Below, piece after piece: positions 60,989-64,000 of a stretch of 64,000 nt of DNA. Position numbers and translations under genes: made by a program. Position 1 is the stretch's first letter, and every line of letters begins with the position of its first letter. Under the pieces are notes generated by a model. That model searched no databases. It was not told the DNA's origin and worked only from the letters and a program-made list of their open reading frames with translations. The stretch lies in NCBI GenBank assembly GCA_044238935.1, contig JBIICI010000001.1, forward strand, positions 124,001 through 188,000, read 5' to 3'. Source of the DNA: JBIICI01 sp044238935. Lineage in GTDB: Bacteria > Pseudomonadota > Alphaproteobacteria > Micavibrionales > Micavibrionaceae.

Positions 60989-62204
60989 GATCCGCCCCAA
61001 CGCTGCAAATTGTGCGTTGTGTGGCAAAAATCTGTTGCGCCACATGTTGCACATTCTCAATCGTAATGCTTTCAATTTCTGTTCTTAATTTCTCAATATC
61101 CAGTACTTCATTATGATTGATCATATATTTTGCCTGTTGATTAACACGGGTCATCATGGATTCACGCCCCATTAATAGGCTGGCTTTCGCTTGGGTTTTG
61201 ACGCGATTCAGTTCATCTATGGTCACGCCATCTTTGATAATCTTTTGAATTTCGCTCTCTAACACGCTCATAAATTCAGGCACTTTTTCTGCGCCTGTGC
61301 CGGCATAAATCATAAATTGCCCACCATCACTTAGGGATTGATAGGTTGCAAATACGGAATATACCAAGCCGCGTTTTTCGCGTACTTCTTGGAATAAACG
61401 TGATGCCATACCACCGCCCATGATGGACGCCAATAAGGATGCCGCGCGGTAAGATGGGGCATGACGGCTAGGGGCTTGGTATCCGACCACAATATGAGTT
61501 TGTTCCAGCTCTTTGATTTCTGTATGGCTGCCGCCTGTATAGTCCGCTATCGGCAGGGGATCAGCTTTTTGATCCTGCGGCAATGCGGCAAAGGCATCGC
61601 GTACTTTTGCCACAAAATCATCATGATCCAGATTGCCTGCTGCGGAAACAACAAGGCGTGAGGGCGTATAAAAACGCGCCACATAATCATGTAAGGCTTG
61701 TTTAGGAATGGACGAAACCGTTTCTTCTGTCCCTAAAATCGGTGCGCCGACGGCTTGGTTGCGATAGGCCGTCATCTGATATAAATCAAAAACCAAATCA
61801 TCTGGTGCATCGGCAACCATGCCGATTTCTTGTAAGATCACATCGCGTTCTTTTGCCAATTCATCCTCAGGAAAGGTTGAATTTTGGATCATATCGGATA
61901 ACAGCGATACCGCCATATCCACATCTTCTTTCAAAATATGAATATAATAGGCTGTTATATCACGCGATGTATAGGCATTCATACGCCCCCCCACATTTTC
62001 TGCGGCCTCTGCAATATCCAGTGCAGATCGGGTGGGCGTGCCCTTAAATAACATATGTTCCACCATATGCGCGATGCCATTTTCTGCCGCGCTTTCATGA
62101 CGCGCGCCCACATCGCACCATACCCCCAAAGACACAGATTCAACGGTTTGCACCGTATCTGTAATAATCCGCAGACCGTTTTTTAGGGTAGTAAGTTTTA
62201 TCAT
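60966..62204 (-). CDS. M16-family zinc peptidase (MPP-like)
   Basis: 412 residues related to the beta subunit of mitochondrial processing peptidase and bacterial PqqL/YmxG types. Seen: LRIITDTVQTVESVSLGVWCDVGARHE, the inverted zinc motif HMVEHMLFKGT (HxxEH) near residue 46, the distal Glu in the following helix region, and MNAYTSRDITAYYIHILKEDVDMAVSLLSDMI. The C-terminal inactive half has GGGMASRLFQEVREKRGLVYSV, a typical arrangement. 12 bp downstream of thrC; thrC-M16 is a conserved alphaproteobacterial pair. Confidence 0.92.
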   Translation of the reverse strand: MIKLTTLKNGLRIITDTVQTVESVSLGVWCDVGARHESAAENGIAHMVEHMLFKGTPTRSALDIAEAAENVGGRMNAYTSRDITAYYIHILKEDVDMAVSLLSDMIQNSTFPEDELAKERDVILQEIGMVADAPDDLVFDLYQMTAYRNQAVGAPILGTEETVSSIPKQALHDYVARFYTPSRLVVSAAGNLDHDDFVAKVRDAFAALPQDQKADPLPIADYTGGSHTEIKELEQTHIVVGYQAPSRHAPSYRAASLLASIMGGGMASRLFQEVREKRGLVYSVFATYQSLSDGGQFMIYAGTGAEKVPEFMSVLESEIQKIIKDGVTIDELNRVKTQAKASLLMGRESMMTRVNQQAKYMINHNEVLDIEKLRTEIESITIENVQHVAQQIFATQRTICSVGADLKQAIKQ

Positions 62205-62216
62205 CGTTCAAATCCT

Positions 62217-63632
62217 TTATGAATGTATCTGAAGAATATGGTCTTTTAACGCGCATAAATCAACAGGCATCTGTGTCACATATTCAGCTTTATCAGATAA
62301 TTGTTTAAGCGATTCAGGCATTAATGCCGCAATTTCTGCGTCACAAGAGGGCAAAGCCGCCTGTACCGCGCCTAAGAATTTAGCAGGATGCGCACAAGCC
62401 AAGGATATAATGGGGAATTGATGCGTTTGGGATTGATAGGCCTGTGCAGCGAAAACCCCCACCGCACTGTGTGGATCAAGGATAATCCCGTTTTTATCAT
62501 GCCATGTTTTAATTGTTTGCAACGTATCATCATCACTGGCGCGGTACGCGTAAAAATCATTTTGGACGGCTGTTTTTGTTTGTCTATCCACGCTAAATGA
62601 TTGTGTTGATTTGAAATCATCCATCCATCTTTTGATCGCCACAGGGTCACGATTGGTTTTTTCAAACAGATAACGTTCAAAATTGCTGGAAATTTGAATA
62701 TCCATGCTGGGGCTATGGGATTGTGTCACAGATTCGGCTTTCATCGTGCCTGTTTCCACAAAGCGCGTTAAAATATCATTGCGGTTTGTGCCAATGACCA
62801 AATCACCAATCGGTGCACCCATTTTCTTGGCAACATAGGCGGCATAGATATTGCCAAAATTCCCTGTTGGAACGGAGAAGTGGAGCGGTTTTTCAGGGCT
62901 GGCATTGAGCGCCAAACAGGCAGAAACATAATAAACAGATTGCGCAATAATCCGCGCCCAATTGATGGAATTAATCGCACTTAAATTGATTTTTGTACGA
63001 AAATCTTCATCCGCAAAAAGCGATTTGACAAGGGCTTGGCAATCATCAAAATCACCATGAACCGCGATATTATGCACATTGCTTGCGTTGATGCTGGTCA
63101 TTTGGCGGCGTTGAATATCTGAAACACGCCCGTGGGGGTGTAAAATATAAATCTGGATGCGTGAGCAGGGCGCACAAGCCATAATTGCGGCTGATCCTGT
63201 ATCGCCTGAGGTGGCGCCCACAATGGTCATGCTGCGGTTTTGTTGTGTTAAGATGGTATTAAATAGCTGCCCTAAAAACTGTAACGCCACATCTTTGAAT
63301 GCATAGGTTTGTCCATGAAATAATTCCATCAACCATAAACCATGATCATCCATTTGTCGCAGCGGCGCAATAGCAGGATGACGAAAATCGGCATAGGCCG
63401 TTTGGATCATGCTTTTTAAATCCACATCCGAAATTTCCCCCATGCAATAGGGCGCAATCACCGCATGGGCAATATCGGCATAGGATGAACATTTTTGTAA
63501 ATCAGACCAATTGAGTTGCGGAAAAGACTCAGGCACATAAAGCCCCCCATCGGGTGCCATTCCACGCAAAACAACATCAATAAAAGATGCATCAAAAATA
63601 CCAGATCGTGTCGAGCCATATTTCATGGGCAT
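62217..63632 (-). CDS. thrC: Threonine synthase
   Basis: PLP enzyme converting O-phosphohomoserine to threonine. 471 residues. Seen: MKYGSTRSG at the start, ELFHGQTYAFKDVALQFLGQLF with the PLP-binding Lys, VGATSGDTGSAAIMA for phosphate binding, and FSVPTGNFGNIYAAYVAKKMG. Long bacterial form. First gene of an operon with the M16 peptidase gene. Confidence 0.95.
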   Translation of the reverse strand: MPMKYGSTRSGIFDASFIDVVLRGMAPDGGLYVPESFPQLNWSDLQKCSSYADIAHAVIAPYCMGEISDVDLKSMIQTAYADFRHPAIAPLRQMDDHGLWLMELFHGQTYAFKDVALQFLGQLFNTILTQQNRSMTIVGATSGDTGSAAIMACAPCSRIQIYILHPHGRVSDIQRRQMTSINASNVHNIAVHGDFDDCQALVKSLFADEDFRTKINLSAINSINWARIIAQSVYYVSACLALNASPEKPLHFSVPTGNFGNIYAAYVAKKMGAPIGDLVIGTNRNDILTRFVETGTMKAESVTQSHSPSMDIQISSNFERYLFEKTNRDPVAIKRWMDDFKSTQSFSVDRQTKTAVQNDFYAYRASDDDTLQTIKTWHDKNGIILDPHSAVGVFAAQAYQSQTHQFPIISLACAHPAKFLGAVQAALPSCDAEIAALMPESLKQLSDKAEYVTQMPVDLCALKDHILQIHS

Positions 63633-63653
63633 TTATTTCCTTTAAAAAAGAAT

Positions 63654-63682
63654 AAAAAAAAGCCTCAGAATAAATCCGAGGC
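63654..63682 (-). terminator. Terminator of the Na/Pi cotransporter gene
   Basis: Read on the minus strand: stem GCCTC (63682-63678), an 11-nt loop, GAGGC (63666-63662), then eight T. It lies between thrC and the cotransporter gene. Confidence 0.8.
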
Positions 63683-63766
63683 CTGATGAGTTTAAAGAGA
63701 GATTGAAAAGATAAAAGCGATAATCTTTACAAGATCAAGAATACGCTTTTAATCCTTAAAAAAGCC

Positions 63767-64000
63767 TTAAAGATTTTCAGGTTTTGGATCAATATTCACA
63801 AGGGTTTGCAATTTTTTGCGTTTTTTCTGCCCATCTTCGTTTCTTTCTTTTAAACGAGAGCTCAAAAGTTCCCCTTCGCGTTCGACGACATTATAGGCAA
63901 GGGCACAAATATGGGCATTAATACGACGATAATCGCGAATCACATCCAAATGAATCGTGCTGGTGGACATTGTGTCTAAATTGCCCTCTTGCATGCGTTG
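63767..64000 (-). CDS. Na/Pi cotransporter family protein, C-terminal end (partial)
   Basis: Only the last 77 residues are in the window and the frame is open to the right edge. STSTIHLDVIRDYRRINAHICALAYNVVEREGEL matches the PhoU-like C-terminal domain of Na/Pi cotransporter II-type proteins, where TSxIHLDLLRDLRRINSH is typical. A basic tail follows. The ATG at 63994 is internal. The membrane part lies outside the window. Confidence 0.7.
   Translation of the reverse strand, partial: QRMQEGNLDTMSTSTIHLDVIRDYRRINAHICALAYNVVEREGELLSSRLKERNEDGQKKRKKLQTLVNIDPKPENL

Overview
The window is a stretch of chromosome from a low-GC, flagellated, piliated alphaproteobacterium. The evidence is a set of alphaproteobacterial hallmark genes: a CckA-type hybrid kinase, the PopZ polar organiser (DUF2497), HdaA, a ChvI/ChvG-type two-component pair, the flagellar regulator FliX, and the CpaE/CpaF/TadB/TadC pilus motor. 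The valyl-tRNA synthetase looks like the short archaeal-type enzyme also known from Rickettsia. No species can be named from the sequence alone; a deep-branching lineage (Micavibrio-, Holosporales- or Rickettsiales-like) would fit.

Layout. 0-8.5 kb: tail of a PL5 alginate lyase, tRNA-Gly, valS followed by an AT-rich KAP-family NTPase, a divergent SAM-hydrolase-like gene, and an APH-fold kinase. 8.5-17 kb: rho, a large autotransporter with strong codon bias, tRNA-Asn, trxB and uup. 17-23.7 kb: a large RTX beta-helix protein, rimO, rpmG, two tandem paralogues of unknown function, and folE. 23.7-29.3 kb: a trypsin-like lipoprotein protease whose 3' end is followed by an inserted four-gene operon; a second copy of the protease 3' end lies beyond the operon. 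29.3-35.9 kb: Tad pilus genes and fliX, with an unrelated membrane protein between tadC and tadB. 36-43.3 kb: two TerD-family genes, a CPA2 antiporter, surA-ksgA, a stand-alone SpoT-like HD hydrolase, an Lrp regulator and an ELM1-like protein. 43.3-49.4 kb: a HEPN-like protein, two exported proteins, rpsA and cmk. 49.5-64 kb: cckA, small unknown genes, a DUF2066 protein, hdaA, pcm, tolC, popZ, sco, chvI-chvG, an M16 protease, thrC and the end of a Na/Pi cotransporter.

The strongest candidate for an undescribed system is the 4.1 kb island at 25084-29163. It is flanked by 151-bp direct repeats (149/151 identical) derived from the 3' end of the host protease gene. It carries a tightly packed operon: an unknown protein, a shortened glutamyl-tRNA reductase-like protein that keeps the catalytic cysteine motif, a polymerase-beta-type nucleotidyltransferase, and a complete glutamyl-tRNA synthetase. 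This suggests a dedicated Glu-tRNA-dependent pathway or a tRNA-targeting system. That function is inference; the gene content and flanking duplication are read directly from the sequence.

Other points of interest are a family of cloverleaf-like interspersed repeats, a 27-bp tandem repeat running through the autotransporter stop codon, a chvG gene with no normal start codon, and several probably acquired genes (KAP NTPase, HEPN-like protein, the possible permuted papain-fold pair).
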